64,000 bases of DNA from Pseudomonas sp. IPO3778 (GCF_013386825.1 NZ_JACARC010000029.1:62001-126000); one strand, 5' to 3'; shown: positions 1 to 8,467, numbered from the stretch's first letter. Numbers and translations: made by a program. Notes: generated by a model not told the origin, from the letters alone.

Positions 1-113
1 TCCTGGGGCATCAGCGACAGGGAATAACTGACATCGAGCATGCGCGCGAGGTTTTCCGCACGCTCCAGGTAGCGCGACATCCAATACAAATCCGAGGCAG
101 TTCTACTCAACAT
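1..113 (-). CDS. Alpha-E domain protein, N-terminal fragment (runs off the window)
   Basis: Only the first 37 codons are present; the gene continues beyond base 1. The peptide begins [20 protein letters not shown], the typical start of alpha-E (DUF403/COG2307) proteins, which are all-helical and of unknown biochemical role. It starts 3 nt after the stop of the circularly permuted ATP-grasp gene, so the two form one transcript, as they do in many bacteria, often with a transglutaminase-like protease. The pair is thought to make or modify a peptide, but that is inference from the families. Confidence 0.85.
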   Translation of the reverse strand, partial: MLSRTASDLYWMSRYLERAENLARMLDVSYSLSLMPQ

Positions 114-116
114 CGT

Positions 117-1526
117 TCAATCCTCGACCACCCAAGTGTCTTTGGTGCCACCGCCCTGGGACGAGTTGACCACCAGCGAACCTTCTCGCAGTGCCACACG
201 TGTCAGACCACCGGGCACCACACGGGTTTCCTTGCCTTGCAGCACGAACGGACGCAGGTCGATATGCCGTGGGGCAATGCCGTTCTCGACGAAGGTCGGG
301 CACGTCGACAGGCACAGCGTTGGTTGTGCGATATAGGCGTGGGGCTTGGCCTTGATGCGTGCACGGAAGGCTTCGATTTCTGCCGCCGTAGCGGCCGGGC
401 CGACCAACATGCCGTAGCCACCGGAGCCCTGGGTTTCTTTCACCACCAGCTCCGGAAGGTTGGCCAGTACGTGGGACAGTTCACTGGGATTACGGCACTG
501 GAACGTCGGAACATTCTTCAGGATCGGCTCTTCGTCCAGGTAAAAACGGATCATCTCGGTGACGAACGGGTACACCGACTTGTCATCCGCCACCCCGGTG
601 CCGATGGCATTCGCCAGCACCACATTGCCCGAACGATAAGCGGCCAACAGCCCCGGCACACCGAGCATGGAGTCGGGGTTGAAGGCCAGCGGGTCGAGGA
701 ACGCATCGTCGAGACGACGGTAGATCACGTCCACCGCTTTGGGGCCGTCGGTGGTGCGCATGAATACGCGGTCGTCGCGCACGAACAGATCGGCGCCTTC
801 CACCAGTTCCACCCCCATTTCACGGGCCAGGAACGCATGTTCAAAAAACGCGCTGTTAAAGCGGCCCGGGGTCAGCACCACCACACTGGGGTTATCCAGC
901 GGGCTGGAGCTCTTCAGGGTGTCGAGCAACAGGTTGGGGTAGTGATCGATCGGGGCGATGCGCTGGGCAGCAAACAGCTCGGGGAACAGGCGCATCATCA
1001 TCTTGCGGTCTTCGAGCATGTAGCTGACACCGCTGGGGGTGCGCAGGTTGTCTTCGAGGACGTAGTAAGTGCCGTCGCCATCGCGTACGAGGTCGACGCC
1101 GGAGATGTGGGAATAGATATCGCGGTGCAGGTCCAGGCCCTGCATCGCCAACTGGTACTGCTCGTTGGCCAGCACCTGCTCGGCGGGAATGATCCCGGCC
1201 TTGATGATCCGTTGTTCGTGGTAGAGGTCGGCGAGGAACATGTTCAGCGCCTTGACCCGCTGGATGCAGCCGCGCTCGACGATCCGCCATTCACTGGCCG
1301 GAATGCTGCGGGGGATGGTGTCAAAAGGAATCAGGCGTTCGGTGCCTTGCTCATCGCCATACAGCGTGAAGGTGATGCCGGCCCGGTGAAACAGCAAATC
1401 GGCTTCGCGCCGGCGTTGGGCCAGCAGTTCGGGGGGCGTCTCGGCCAACCAGCGGGCAAATTCGCGGTAATGGGGGCGAACCTGCCCTGCCCCGTCGTAC
1501 ATCTCATCATAATAAGTGCGGATCAT
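117..1526 (-). CDS. Circularly permuted ATP-grasp protein (type 2)
   Basis: A 469-residue protein of the COG2308 circularly permuted ATP-grasp family, probably cytosolic, predicted to form an amide or peptide bond using ATP; the substrate is unknown. Visible motifs include DGAGQVRPHY near the N-terminus, MLEDRKMMMRLFP in the middle, YRRLDDAFLDPLAF, and a glycine-rich GSGGYGMLVGP loop in the C-terminal third. I chose the ATG at 1526 because AAGGAG lies 6 nt upstream; the frame stays open for 21 more codons without a comparable ribosome site. It is followed directly by the alpha-E gene, the usual partner. The function assignment is at family level only. Confidence 0.9.
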   Translation of the reverse strand: MIRTYYDEMYDGAGQVRPHYREFARWLAETPPELLAQRRREADLLFHRAGITFTLYGDEQGTERLIPFDTIPRSIPASEWRIVERGCIQRVKALNMFLADLYHEQRIIKAGIIPAEQVLANEQYQLAMQGLDLHRDIYSHISGVDLVRDGDGTYYVLEDNLRTPSGVSYMLEDRKMMMRLFPELFAAQRIAPIDHYPNLLLDTLKSSSPLDNPSVVVLTPGRFNSAFFEHAFLAREMGVELVEGADLFVRDDRVFMRTTDGPKAVDVIYRRLDDAFLDPLAFNPDSMLGVPGLLAAYRSGNVVLANAIGTGVADDKSVYPFVTEMIRFYLDEEPILKNVPTFQCRNPSELSHVLANLPELVVKETQGSGGYGMLVGPAATAAEIEAFRARIKAKPHAYIAQPTLCLSTCPTFVENGIAPRHIDLRPFVLQGKETRVVPGGLTRVALREGSLVVNSSQGGGTKDTWVVED

Positions 1527-1754
1527 GCCGTACTCCTTGTCACCCGGACGCAAGAACCATCGCAAGGCCCGTGCCAGCGGCATAAACACTTAAGTATCAA
1601 TCAGTTGGATATGGGCGCAGGCCTCGGCGCACCGTCCCGGTGCAGCAAATGCCCGCTGTCATGCCCGCCGCCTCATTGCAATGCAGGCCATGACTATCAA
1701 CAGCATAGTCAGAGTTGATTTCACTGCCCGGCAAACCCTGGGGATAATCACCTC

Positions 1755-1872
1755 CATCCGCTGAACAGGACACGTCCTACAGCCTCATCCATTGCGCACC
1801 ACCGCTTCTACCGAATTGCTCTGCTCCTTTGCGATCTTCCCTTTGGCCACCCTGCTCGGGTGGCTTTTTTTT
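1755..1872 (+). ncRNA. Candidate small RNA with its own promoter and terminator
   Basis: No convincing reading frame covers this plus-strand stretch, yet it ends in a strong intrinsic terminator (GGCCACCC, 5-nt loop, GGGTGGC, then eight T from 1865). A possible -10 GATAAT lies at 1743-1748 with a weak -35 TTTCAC 18 nt upstream, giving a transcript of about 118 nt. The body contains pyrimidine-rich single-stranded runs (CTGCTCCTTTGCGATCTTCC) that could pair with ribosome sites. I cannot match it to a named sRNA. It could instead be an untranslated end of something transcribed from farther left, but the genes there are on the other strand. Confidence 0.45.
1845..1872 (+). terminator. Intrinsic terminator of the candidate sRNA
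   Basis: Inverted repeat GGCCACCC / GGGTGGC with a short loop, followed by eight consecutive T. It works only in the plus direction; no plus-strand protein gene lies upstream. Confidence 0.75.
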
Positions 1873-1899
1873 GCGCAGGATTTTTCCCGCGCCAGAAAC

Positions 1900-1925
1900 A
1901 AAAACGGCCGACCCAAGGGTCAGCC
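1900..1925 (-). terminator. Intrinsic terminator after rraB
   Basis: On the minus strand GGCTGACCC and GGGTCGGCC pair (one G-U) and are followed by G and a run of T. It lies 27 nt past the rraB stop. Confidence 0.65.
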
Positions 1926-1951
1926 GATACGCTGTGTAGTTGTTCATCCTG

Positions 1952-2293
1952 CTACATGGGTAACCCACGCACCTCCTGTTTCACGCCCCATCCTTCAATG
2001 ATTCCGCCCAAGGGCTCAACCACCGCCTCAAAGTCCTGCTCGAAGTCTCCTATGCCGTCGTAGGTGGCGAACATGATTTTGCTCAGCTCCAGGTACCAGG
2101 CGCCGTCATCCCGCGCGCTGACCTGGGCATTCAGGGATTCTCCACGAAACCGACCCGCAGCCCGGCGCGCACGTTCCTCATCCGGGAAAATGGCGTAGAA
2201 CTCGATGGGGTGGAAACGCGAGAAGTCAAAGCCGCCCTCTTTCATGCGGCGCAACACGTTGGTGCTGATGTCTTCTTGATAGGCTGTGCTCAT
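1952..2293 (-). CDS. rraB: Ribonuclease E inhibitor RraB
   Basis: A 113-residue protein of the RraB family (DUF695-like fold), which binds the C-terminal scaffold region of RNase E and changes degradosome composition and mRNA decay. The acidic sequence with HPIEFYAIFPDEE and the C-terminal GDFEQDFEAVVEPLGG segment fit the family. The ATG at 2293 has GAGGAGG seven nt upstream. The gene ends in its own terminator at 1900-1925. RNase E itself is encoded about 45 kb away in this window (46765-50031), so both partners can be compared. Pseudomonas RraB is inferred to act like the E. coli protein. Confidence 0.85.
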   Translation of the reverse strand: MSTAYQEDISTNVLRRMKEGGFDFSRFHPIEFYAIFPDEERARRAAGRFRGESLNAQVSARDDGAWYLELSKIMFATYDGIGDFEQDFEAVVEPLGGIIEGWGVKQEVRGLPM

Positions 2294-2506
2294 GAAACGT
2301 CCTCCTCAAACCGATGGATAGACTTTCCGTGCTTCCCAAGGCCCGCGCTGCAAGGGCGCGGGTGTTACGGCAATGACGTCGCCGCTGGGAGACAAGCATG
2401 TAGCTGACAAGACCAGACCTTAGCGATTCATTCGCTGATCTCCATTGCAGAGTAGCGCGAAGCTATCAGCTCCACCAGAGGCTGTTTAAAGACGTACAGG
2501 GAATAT

Positions 2507-2743
2507 TCAGGCGGCGGGAGAAATGTCGAGGATTTGAATACTGTTTTGATCTTTCAGGCTTTTCAGCGTGGGCTCGGCCGTGCGGCCTTCCAGGTCGTTG
2601 AGGTCCAGTTCAGCGGCCACGGGCAGCAACTTGGCACGGATCATATGGGCAGCGTCTTCCAGGCTTGGTTTTTCGCCGCAGACGAACTGCTCCACAGACT
2701 GCACGCCATGATCATCAACGAAGGTAATTTTCCACGTTTGCAT
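2507..2743 (-). CDS. Small conserved hypothetical protein (78 aa)
   Basis: I do not recognise the family. The protein begins MQTWKITFVDDHGVQSVEQF, is acidic, has no signal peptide or membrane segment, and ends in a short hydrophobic ILDISPAA tail. The ATG at 2743 was chosen because GAGGAGG stands just upstream (spacing 6 nt); the open frame extends 14 codons further but without a ribosome site. It lies between a START-domain gene and rraB in the same direction, with a gap of about 210 nt to rraB in which I see no terminator or other feature. Confidence 0.7.
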   Translation of the reverse strand: MQTWKITFVDDHGVQSVEQFVCGEKPSLEDAAHMIRAKLLPVAAELDLNDLEGRTAEPTLKSLKDQNSIQILDISPAA

Positions 2744-2846
2744 CAGTGCCTCCTCGATAAAACCCATGGGTGGGCTTACACACATCTGGACCTTGAGGGC
2801 TCGGAAAACGTTCCACTCAAGGCAGGAGGCACACGATCAAAGGGTC

Positions 2847-3452
2847 TTACTTTTCAGCGTGTTCGCGCAGGGCTTTGAGGGTGTTGAACGGGGCGTCCAC
2901 CACAAACTTGTTAGCCAACCACGACGGCACGCTGCCACCTGGCTCGGTGTGCACCTGGTAGGTCACTTCGGTCAGGTTGTCGCCTTTAGGCACCAGCTTC
3001 CAGTAACCGTCGACCTGGGCCACGCGCACATAGCCTTTGACTTCCGGCTGGTAGGTCGGCACTTCCAACAGCTTGCGGGTCACCGTGCCGTCGGCGGCCT
3101 TGGTGGTGGTGATTTCCAGGATCGAGTCACGATCGGTCACCGGGAACGGTGCCTTGAACTGGGTGTAGGTCCAGCTCTTGTCGCCTTCGGTCTTGAGCAG
3201 TTTCTGCGACTTGCATTCGTGGATCCAGGAACAGGCCCCCACCACGTCTTCCTGCAACGCCTGGATCTTGGCCACCGGTGCCTTGATGGTGGTCACACCG
3301 CGATAAGCCTTGTACTTGGAGCCGGCAATTTCACTCAAGGAGACTTTGATGCCGTCTTCGTCCTTGGCCGTCTGCCAGTCTTCAGCGCGGGCAGCAGTTG
3401 CAAACAAAACGGTAAAACCGCACAACACTGCAATTCGTTTCAGTGAACCCAT
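2847..3452 (-). CDS. Exported START domain lipid-binding-like protein
   Basis: A 201-residue protein with an N-terminal signal peptide (residues 1-23, ending ATAARAEDW), so probably periplasmic. The mature part fits the START/SRPBCC fold, which holds a hydrophobic ligand in a helix-grip pocket; ligand and role in Pseudomonas are unknown. Two cysteines (CSWIHEC) could form a disulphide in the periplasm. AAGGAAG precedes the ATG by a suitable distance. The upstream gene in the same direction is a YkgJ-type cysteine-cluster protein 44 nt away, suggesting co-transcription. Confidence 0.8.
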   Translation of the reverse strand: MGSLKRIAVLCGFTVLFATAARAEDWQTAKDEDGIKVSLSEIAGSKYKAYRGVTTIKAPVAKIQALQEDVVGACSWIHECKSQKLLKTEGDKSWTYTQFKAPFPVTDRDSILEITTTKAADGTVTRKLLEVPTYQPEVKGYVRVAQVDGYWKLVPKGDNLTEVTYQVHTEPGGSVPSWLANKFVVDAPFNTLKALREHAEK

Positions 3453-3496
3453 GGTCTTCTTCCTTATTGTTGAAGTTCAGTACTTTGAACAGCCCA

Positions 3497-3751
3497 CTAA
3501 GCCGCCGTCATCTGTTCCCACCAGCCGATCAACTTGATCGCTTCTGCCTGGCTGCTGCCACAGACCTCGATATCCGCCTTGAACGAACTGCACACCGCTG
3601 GCCGCTCAGGCTGGCCAAACAACTGGCACAGAAGTTCGACCGACAGATGCAGGCAGCGTTCGCCCGCAGGTTTACCGGCAGGCATTCCCGGCAACGCAGA
3701 GCTGATGGATGGGGCAATGCAGCAAGCGCCACAGCCTTCACGGCATTTCAT
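3497..3751 (-). CDS. YkgJ family cysteine cluster protein
   Basis: An 84-residue protein starting MKCREGCGACCIAPSIS, the Cys-rich signature of the YkgJ/UPF0153 family, with further cysteines at RCLHL, LLCQLFG, AVCSSF and EVCGSS. The pattern suggests binding of zinc or an Fe-S cluster; biochemical function is unknown. It is a short, single-domain version. GAGG lies about 11 nt before the ATG, a rather long spacing. The START-domain gene follows 44 nt later on the same strand. Confidence 0.8.
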   Translation of the reverse strand: MKCREGCGACCIAPSISSALPGMPAGKPAGERCLHLSVELLCQLFGQPERPAVCSSFKADIEVCGSSQAEAIKLIGWWEQMTAA

Positions 3752-3914
3752 GACGAACAGATCCTCGACAACTCAAGTGTTGATGGCCACGTAAGACTAC
3801 GCCCTTAAACAGACGTTTTAAATTGGCTTAACAGGGGTTTTTCACCGAAAACAAAAGTGACTGACCAGTCTGCGACAGAAGGTCAGGGTTACACATCACG
3901 TTTACTCGTCGGGT

Positions 3915-4415
3915 TTATTGTTTGAACTGGAAATCCAGCGCCGCCCCTTCCACTTCGCGCCGTTCTTCGTTGCGCAGTTGCAGCTGCATTTCGTTGCTGA
4001 GCAGGCGCCCGTTGATCTGGAACGCGCTGTTATCGGTGGGCTTTTCGGCAAACATCGGCGGCAGTAACGGCACGTTCTTCGGCTGGGGCATGGTGCCAAG
4101 GGGCTGCAGATGGCGAACCATGTTCGACGGCAGGCTCAAATCCAGCTCTGCAGGCGGTAACTGAGTCTTGGCGACTTCGTGGGCTGATTTTGATTTGCTG
4201 GCGATAGGCGCACGCTTTTTGGTCGGTGCGGCTTTCTTTGCCGGTGCTTTCTTCGCCACCGGCGCCTTCTTGGCCGGGGCGGCTTTTTTCGCCGGCGCCT
4301 TTTGCTGGGTGCTGGCAGCAGGCGCTGTTTCACTGGCAGGCGCCGCCAGGACGGCGCCAGCGTTACACAGGCTTAACACGCAGATCAGCAGCGCAGCAGG
4401 AAAGGTATAAGTCAT
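3915..4415 (-). CDS. Exported Ala/Lys/Pro-rich protein with PAKKA repeats
   Basis: A 166-residue protein: signal peptide at residues 1-24 (ALLICVLSLCNAGAVLAAP), then a low-complexity stretch of about 45 residues built of APAKKA/APVAKKA units resembling histone H1 tails, then a more ordered C-terminal region (NMVRHLQPLG to the end). Such proteins are often misannotated as translation initiation factor 2 because of the repeats; nothing here supports that. The ATG at 4415 is chosen because it places the signal peptide correctly; its ribosome site is weak. Cell-surface or nucleic-acid binding by the basic tail is speculation. Confidence 0.7.
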   Translation of the reverse strand: MTYTFPAALLICVLSLCNAGAVLAAPASETAPAASTQQKAPAKKAAPAKKAPVAKKAPAKKAAPTKKRAPIASKSKSAHEVAKTQLPPAELDLSLPSNMVRHLQPLGTMPQPKNVPLLPPMFAEKPTDNSAFQINGRLLSNEMQLQLRNEERREVEGAALDFQFKQ

Positions 4416-4519
4416 ATCGCCAGCAGCATTAACGGCAGAAGGCCATATGCTCGCTTGTTGAGGGCGGCATGACAAGCATGGTAATTAGCCAGCTTCCCGT
4501 TATGCCCCCTTTTAGCGCC

Positions 4520-5959
4520 TCAAAAACCCGCCGCAGTCTCCTGGCACAACTGGCTCGCCAGCATGCCGAGGGTCATTAACGCGCGCTCGGCCTCGCGATT
4601 CCAAGGCGTGCCGCAATTCAGGCGAATACAGTGGTTGAACTGTTCCGTATTACTGAAGATCAGCCCCGGTGCAATGCTGATGCCTTGCTGCAAGGCGCGT
4701 ACGTGCAGTTCCTGGGTATTGACCCGGCCCGGCAAACTGACCCACAAGATAAAGCCGCCGGTCGGACGGGTCATCTGGGTGCCTTCCGGAAAATACTGCT
4801 GCACCGCCAACTGGAAGGCGCTGAGGTTCTTGCGGTACTCCTGGCGGATATACCGCAGATGCCGGTCGTAACCGCCGTTTTCCAGGTACGCGGCCGTGCC
4901 CATCTGGGTCACGCTGCAGGCCGAATGGGTGCTGAACATTTGCAGGCGCTGGATTTCCTGCTGGTACTTGCCGGCGATCATCCAGCCAATGCGGATACCC
5001 GGTGACAACGTCTTGGAGAAGCTGGAGCAATAGATGACCCGGTCCAGGCGGTCGTAGGCTTTCAGGGCCTTGGTGCGGCCCAGCTCGAACATCAGCTCGC
5101 CATAGATATCGTCTTCAACCACCTGGATATCGAAATCCGACGCCAGGCGCAGCAACTGTTTCTGCCGCTCTTCGGGCATGGTGCCGCCCAGGGGATTGCT
5201 CAGGCGCGTGGTCAGCACCAAGGCCTTGATCGACCATTGGTTGGCGGCCAGTTGCAGGGCTTCCAGGCTCATGCCGGTGGCCGGGTCGCTGGGGATTTCG
5301 ATGACCTTGAGGCCCAGCAGGTCCGCCAGTTGCAGCAAGCCGTAATAGGTCGGTGATTCGGCGGCGATCAAGTCGCCGGGACGGGTCAGTACCCGCAGCG
5401 ACATCTGCAACGCATCGACACAGCCGTGGGTGATCACCACTTCGGACGGGTCGACCACCACCCCTGCATCCCGCATGCGGATCGCCACCTGGCGCCGCAG
5501 CGGTTCAAACCCCGGGCTGAACATGTAGCTGAACGCCCGTGGGCTCTGGAAACGCGTGACCTTGGCCAGTTGCTGGTGCAACGCACGTACCGGCAGGTAG
5601 TCCACACTCGGCACCGCGGCGCCCAGCGGGAACACGCCTTCGCGACGGGACTCCACCAACACTTGTTGAATGATGCTGCTGCGGGTGACCAACCCTGGAC
5701 GCTCGACCCGGGCGATGTCCGGCGTGGGCGCGGTGAGCGCAGGCGTCTGGTGCACGTAATACCCGGACTGCGGCCGCGCGCGAATCAAGCCCTGGTCTTC
5801 CAGGTTCGCGTAGGCCTGTAGCACGGTGGCGTGGCTGACGTTGAGCTGGGAGCTCATTTTGCGCACCGAAGGCACGCGCTCACCCGGTTGATAGACACCT
5901 CGGCGGATATCCTCAGCCAGTTGCTGGGCGATACGTTGGTAAAGCAACAGATTGGTCAT
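4520..5959 (-). CDS. MocR-type regulator: GntR helix-turn-helix fused to PLP aminotransferase domain
   Basis: A 479-residue two-domain protein. Residues 1-75 are a GntR winged helix (QLAEDIRRGVYQPGERVPSV, then HATVLQAYANLEDQGLI). Residues about 110-470 are a class I aminotransferase fold with SPTYYG, VVEDDIYGEL and the PLP-lysine motif SSFSKTLSPGIRIGW. MocR proteins usually sense an amino compound through PLP and regulate a neighbouring or distant gene; some retain catalysis. No obvious target is divergent here, since the adjacent genes face the same way. The effector cannot be deduced. Confidence 0.85.
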   Translation of the reverse strand: MTNLLLYQRIAQQLAEDIRRGVYQPGERVPSVRKMSSQLNVSHATVLQAYANLEDQGLIRARPQSGYYVHQTPALTAPTPDIARVERPGLVTRSSIIQQVLVESRREGVFPLGAAVPSVDYLPVRALHQQLAKVTRFQSPRAFSYMFSPGFEPLRRQVAIRMRDAGVVVDPSEVVITHGCVDALQMSLRVLTRPGDLIAAESPTYYGLLQLADLLGLKVIEIPSDPATGMSLEALQLAANQWSIKALVLTTRLSNPLGGTMPEERQKQLLRLASDFDIQVVEDDIYGELMFELGRTKALKAYDRLDRVIYCSSFSKTLSPGIRIGWMIAGKYQQEIQRLQMFSTHSACSVTQMGTAAYLENGGYDRHLRYIRQEYRKNLSAFQLAVQQYFPEGTQMTRPTGGFILWVSLPGRVNTQELHVRALQQGISIAPGLIFSNTEQFNHCIRLNCGTPWNREAERALMTLGMLASQLCQETAAGF

Positions 5960-6108
5960 GACGCAGCACTCGATTTCACGGGTATTTTATTTTTGTGTGA
6001 AACATACCGGCACAGTTTAGAAGTGTACGGGGACAGTTGCCACAATAGTCGAGCGCGGGCGGCAGTGATAGAAAAAACTGTAAGGGTGGTGAACTGAATC
6101 GCAGGCAC

Positions 6109-6131
6109 AAAAAACCCGATCAGTGACCGGG
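6109..6131 (-). terminator. Terminator of the solute-binding/DUF4398/OmpA operon
   Basis: On the minus strand CCCGGTC and GATCGGG pair around a three-base loop (one G-U pair) and are followed by six T. It lies beyond the extragenic palindrome that follows the OmpA gene. Confidence 0.7.
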
Positions 6132-6170
6132 CCTTTTGAAATGCTTTATCCATAACACCACACATCCATC

Positions 6171-6276
6171 GTGGGAGCTGTCGAGCTTTAGCGAGGCTGC
6201 GATGCAGGCGCTGCAGTCTTACGGGAAGACCGAGGCGATGCTATCGCAGCCTCGCCGGGGCTCGACAGCTCCCGCA
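6171..6276. repeat. Extragenic palindromic doublet (REPIN-like), GTCGAGC type
   Basis: Two inverted arms: GTGGGAGCTGTCGAGC ... GCGAGGCTGCGAT at the left and ATCGCAGCCTCGC ... GCTCGACAGCTCCC at the right, separated by about 35 nt. It occupies the gap between the OmpA gene and its terminator. The arms are related in form but not in sequence to the other palindromes in the window. Confidence 0.85.
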
Positions 6277-6306
6277 GGGCGAGCGTTTCACCCTGAGCGT
6301 CTGGTT

Positions 6307-7119
6307 TTAGCGGGCTGCGCCCAGCTGGCCTTTCTCATCGGAAAACACAATTTCTACCCGGCGGTTCTGCGCCCGGCCACGCTCCGACGCATTGGCTTCA
6401 ACCGGGTACTGATCGCCGTAGCCTTCCACCTGGATGCGTTTTTCATCGATGCCCAGGTCACTGAGCACATCCGCCACGGATTGAGCGCGGTCCCGGGACA
6501 GTTTGAGGTTTTCCGGCTCGCCACCGGTATTGTCGGTGTAACCCTCGATGCGCACTACGCGCTTGGGGTTCAATTGCAGGAACTGTACGACTTTGAGCAC
6601 CGTGCGGTTGGCCGAGTTTTGCAGCTCTGCCTCGCCGGTGTCGAACAGCACGTCGCCCAAGGTCATCACCAGGCCGCGATCGGTCTGGACAGTGGTCAGG
6701 CTGGCGATCTGCGCCTCAAGCCATTTGCCCTGTTGCTGCACGCTGCTCAGCTTGGCTTCCCGCAGGGCCAGTTGCAGACGCTGGCGCTCCAGCTCCAGCT
6801 TGACGCCGCGCTCCTGGTTGAGGGCCTGCTCGGTGTGTTCCCGGGCAATCGCGCTGTAGCGCTGGCTCAGGTAGGCGTAATGCGCCACATCGGCACCACT
6901 GCCCCAGAAGCTGGAGAAGCGGTCGGCGCGGGCCAGGGACTCGCCGGCGCGAATCACGTCCTTGGGGGCGATACGCAGCACATTCGAATCTTCCTTGACC
7001 TTCTGGAAGTCACTGCTCGCCTGTTGCAAGGCGACATTGCTGTCGGGATGAGTCGCGCAACCGCCGAGCACACTGCCCAGCAATGCCACACAGCTCAACC
7101 CTCGAATCAACGGGCTCAT
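6307..7119 (-). CDS. OmpA family lipoprotein with N-terminal DUF4398 region
   Basis: A 270-residue outer-membrane lipoprotein: signal sequence with lipobox LLGSVLGGC (Cys21), a helical DUF4398-like segment (about 25-135) rich in coiled-coil heptads, and a C-terminal OmpA domain (about 145-260) with the peptidoglycan-binding pattern GYTDNTG ... LSRDRAQSVADVL ... NRRVEI. It should anchor the outer membrane to peptidoglycan. Its ATG overlaps the stop of the upstream DUF4398 lipoprotein gene by 4 nt (ATGA), so both are translated together. The transcript probably ends at 6109-6131. Confidence 0.88.
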   Translation of the reverse strand: MSPLIRGLSCVALLGSVLGGCATHPDSNVALQQASSDFQKVKEDSNVLRIAPKDVIRAGESLARADRFSSFWGSGADVAHYAYLSQRYSAIAREHTEQALNQERGVKLELERQRLQLALREAKLSSVQQQGKWLEAQIASLTTVQTDRGLVMTLGDVLFDTGEAELQNSANRTVLKVVQFLQLNPKRVVRIEGYTDNTGGEPENLKLSRDRAQSVADVLSDLGIDEKRIQVEGYGDQYPVEANASERGRAQNRRVEIVFSDEKGQLGAAR

Positions 7120-7478
7120 TGGGCATCTCCCAACTGCAACTGCTTGCGCAAACGGGTGATACGGGTGTTGAGCACATTCAACTGCTCGCGGCTTTTGCGG
7201 GTCAGTACCTGGGCTTCCGCCAGGCGGGCGTCCAGCTCGGCTTCTTCAGCCTGCATGCGGGCGTCCTTGTAGGATTGATCGGCCATGTCAGCCTGGGCCT
7301 GGGTGAACTTGCCTTCAGCCAGCTTCAGCTCCGGCGAGTCATCGGCGGCGGCGCCCACGGCGTTGGCTTGTTCCAGGGCTTGCTGGGTCAGGCGCATTTG
7401 TTCATTCGGCGCAGGATCGGCTGCACATCCCGCCAGAGCTACAACGGCGAGGGCCGCGAAAAGAGGTCGAATAGTCAC
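7116..7478 (-). CDS. DUF4398 domain lipoprotein
   Basis: A 120-residue lipoprotein starting with GTG, with lipobox VVALAGC (Cys18) and a mostly helical body with many Ala, Gln and Glu residues (ELKLAEGKFTQAQADMADQS), typical of DUF4398. It resembles the N-terminal half of the next protein, suggesting that the two arose by duplication and may form a coiled-coil complex at the outer membrane. It begins 9 nt after the solute-binding protein gene and overlaps the OmpA gene by 4 nt. No function is established. Confidence 0.85.
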   Translation of the reverse strand: MTIRPLFAALAVVALAGCAADPAPNEQMRLTQQALEQANAVGAAADDSPELKLAEGKFTQAQADMADQSYKDARMQAEEAELDARLAEAQVLTRKSREQLNVLNTRITRLRKQLQLGDAQ

Positions 7479-7487
7479 TGAAAATCC

Positions 7488-8303
7488 CTACTTTGTTGGG
7501 GTGCCGACGGGTTGCTGCAACTGCGCTTTCCAGCGCGCAAGATTGCTCTGCAGCGCGGCTTCCGCCAGACCGGACGCGGGCAATTCTGTCATCTTTTTGG
7601 CGAGCTGTCCGCGCAACCACGGATCGTTGCAGGCGGAGTTGTGGGAAATGGCCAGGTACAGGCCCGGCTGGTCGATGGGTATTTCGCGGGCCACCAGGTC
7701 GTTGCTCATGCCGAGGGTCTGGGCCATGGCCATACCGGAATAACGCCCGGCGAGCACGTAGTCGACCTCCCCCAGCAGCAGTTTCTGGAACGCCGGGGTC
7801 AGGGTGGGCAGGCGTTGCAGGGTCAGTTGCTCACCGGCGAAGGTTTCGAAGTCGCGGCTCAGGCGCGCCCTTTCCGACACTGCACCCTTGTGGCCCTGCA
7901 GGTCGCTGGCCTGGCTGTAGGCCAGGGTCGAATCCTTGCGGGTCCAGACCAGGTAATCGGTTTGCACCAGCGCCGGGTGGATGTAGTCCAGGGAGTCCAG
8001 GGCGTCGAGGGTCAACGGCGCATCGGCGAGGATGTCCATGCGCCCGCTGCGCACTTCGTCCAGTGCCGCGGCGCGTTTGCCGCCGTACAGCAAGTCGATT
8101 TTTACCCCGAGGTCCTTGGCCACTTGCTGCAACAGGTCGGCGGTGGCGCCGATCAAGTGCGTGGGGTCCTGGGGATCACGCCACAGGTAAGGCGGTGCGT
8201 CCGGGCTGCCGGTGATCACCAGGCGATCACATTTGCCAGCGGCCTGCGATACCGTCGGCAGCAGTGACAGTCCCAGTAGCAGGGCCCAGAGGCGCAGTTC
8301 CAT
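7488..8303 (-). CDS. Periplasmic solute-binding protein (family 3-like)
   Basis: A 271-residue protein with signal peptide (cleaved near AAGKC) and the two-lobe amino-acid-type binding fold: RLVITGSPDAPPYLWRD, RSGRMDILADAPLT and the second-lobe region after LVWTRKDS. No permease or ATPase genes are adjacent, so it may serve as a sensor or partner of the OmpA/DUF4398 lipoproteins that follow 9 nt downstream rather than as part of a transporter. GGAG lies 9 nt before the ATG. Ligand unknown. Confidence 0.8.
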   Translation of the reverse strand: MELRLWALLLGLSLLPTVSQAAGKCDRLVITGSPDAPPYLWRDPQDPTHLIGATADLLQQVAKDLGVKIDLLYGGKRAAALDEVRSGRMDILADAPLTLDALDSLDYIHPALVQTDYLVWTRKDSTLAYSQASDLQGHKGAVSERARLSRDFETFAGEQLTLQRLPTLTPAFQKLLLGEVDYVLAGRYSGMAMAQTLGMSNDLVAREIPIDQPGLYLAISHNSACNDPWLRGQLAKKMTELPASGLAEAALQSNLARWKAQLQQPVGTPTK

Positions 8304-8326
8304 GGCGGGGTTCTCCGTCAGTTATT

Positions 8327-8426
8327 TGTAGGAGCGAGCTTGCTCGCGAAGGTCGTTAACGATGACGCGGGGTGCCTGGCTTAACGCGGTGCTCTGCGGT
8401 TTTTCGCGAGCAAGCTCGCTCCTACA
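8327..8426. repeat. Extragenic palindromic doublet (REPIN-like), GAGCGAGCTTGCTCGC type
   Basis: Left arm TGTAGGAGCGAGCTTGCTCG and its inverse at the right end, with about 55 nt between. A second copy of the same type is at 27453-27551; both interiors include the GTTAACGATGACGCGG type spacer in one or the other orientation. Confidence 0.9.
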
Positions 8427-8438
8427 GGATTCATGTGC

Positions 8439-8467
8439 AAAAAAAAGCCCGGTCAAACGACCGGGCT
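8439..8467 (-). terminator. Terminator of the etfBA operon
   Basis: AGCCCGGTC / GACCGGGCT hairpin with a 4-nt loop. On the minus strand it is followed by eight T, placing it 23 nt past the etfA stop. Confidence 0.85.

Noticed and set aside
237..1718. A 493-codon plus-strand frame opposite the ATP-grasp gene
   Set aside because: Shadow frame rich in His, Gln, Gly and Val with no recognisable domain; the minus frame has a ribosome site and family motifs.
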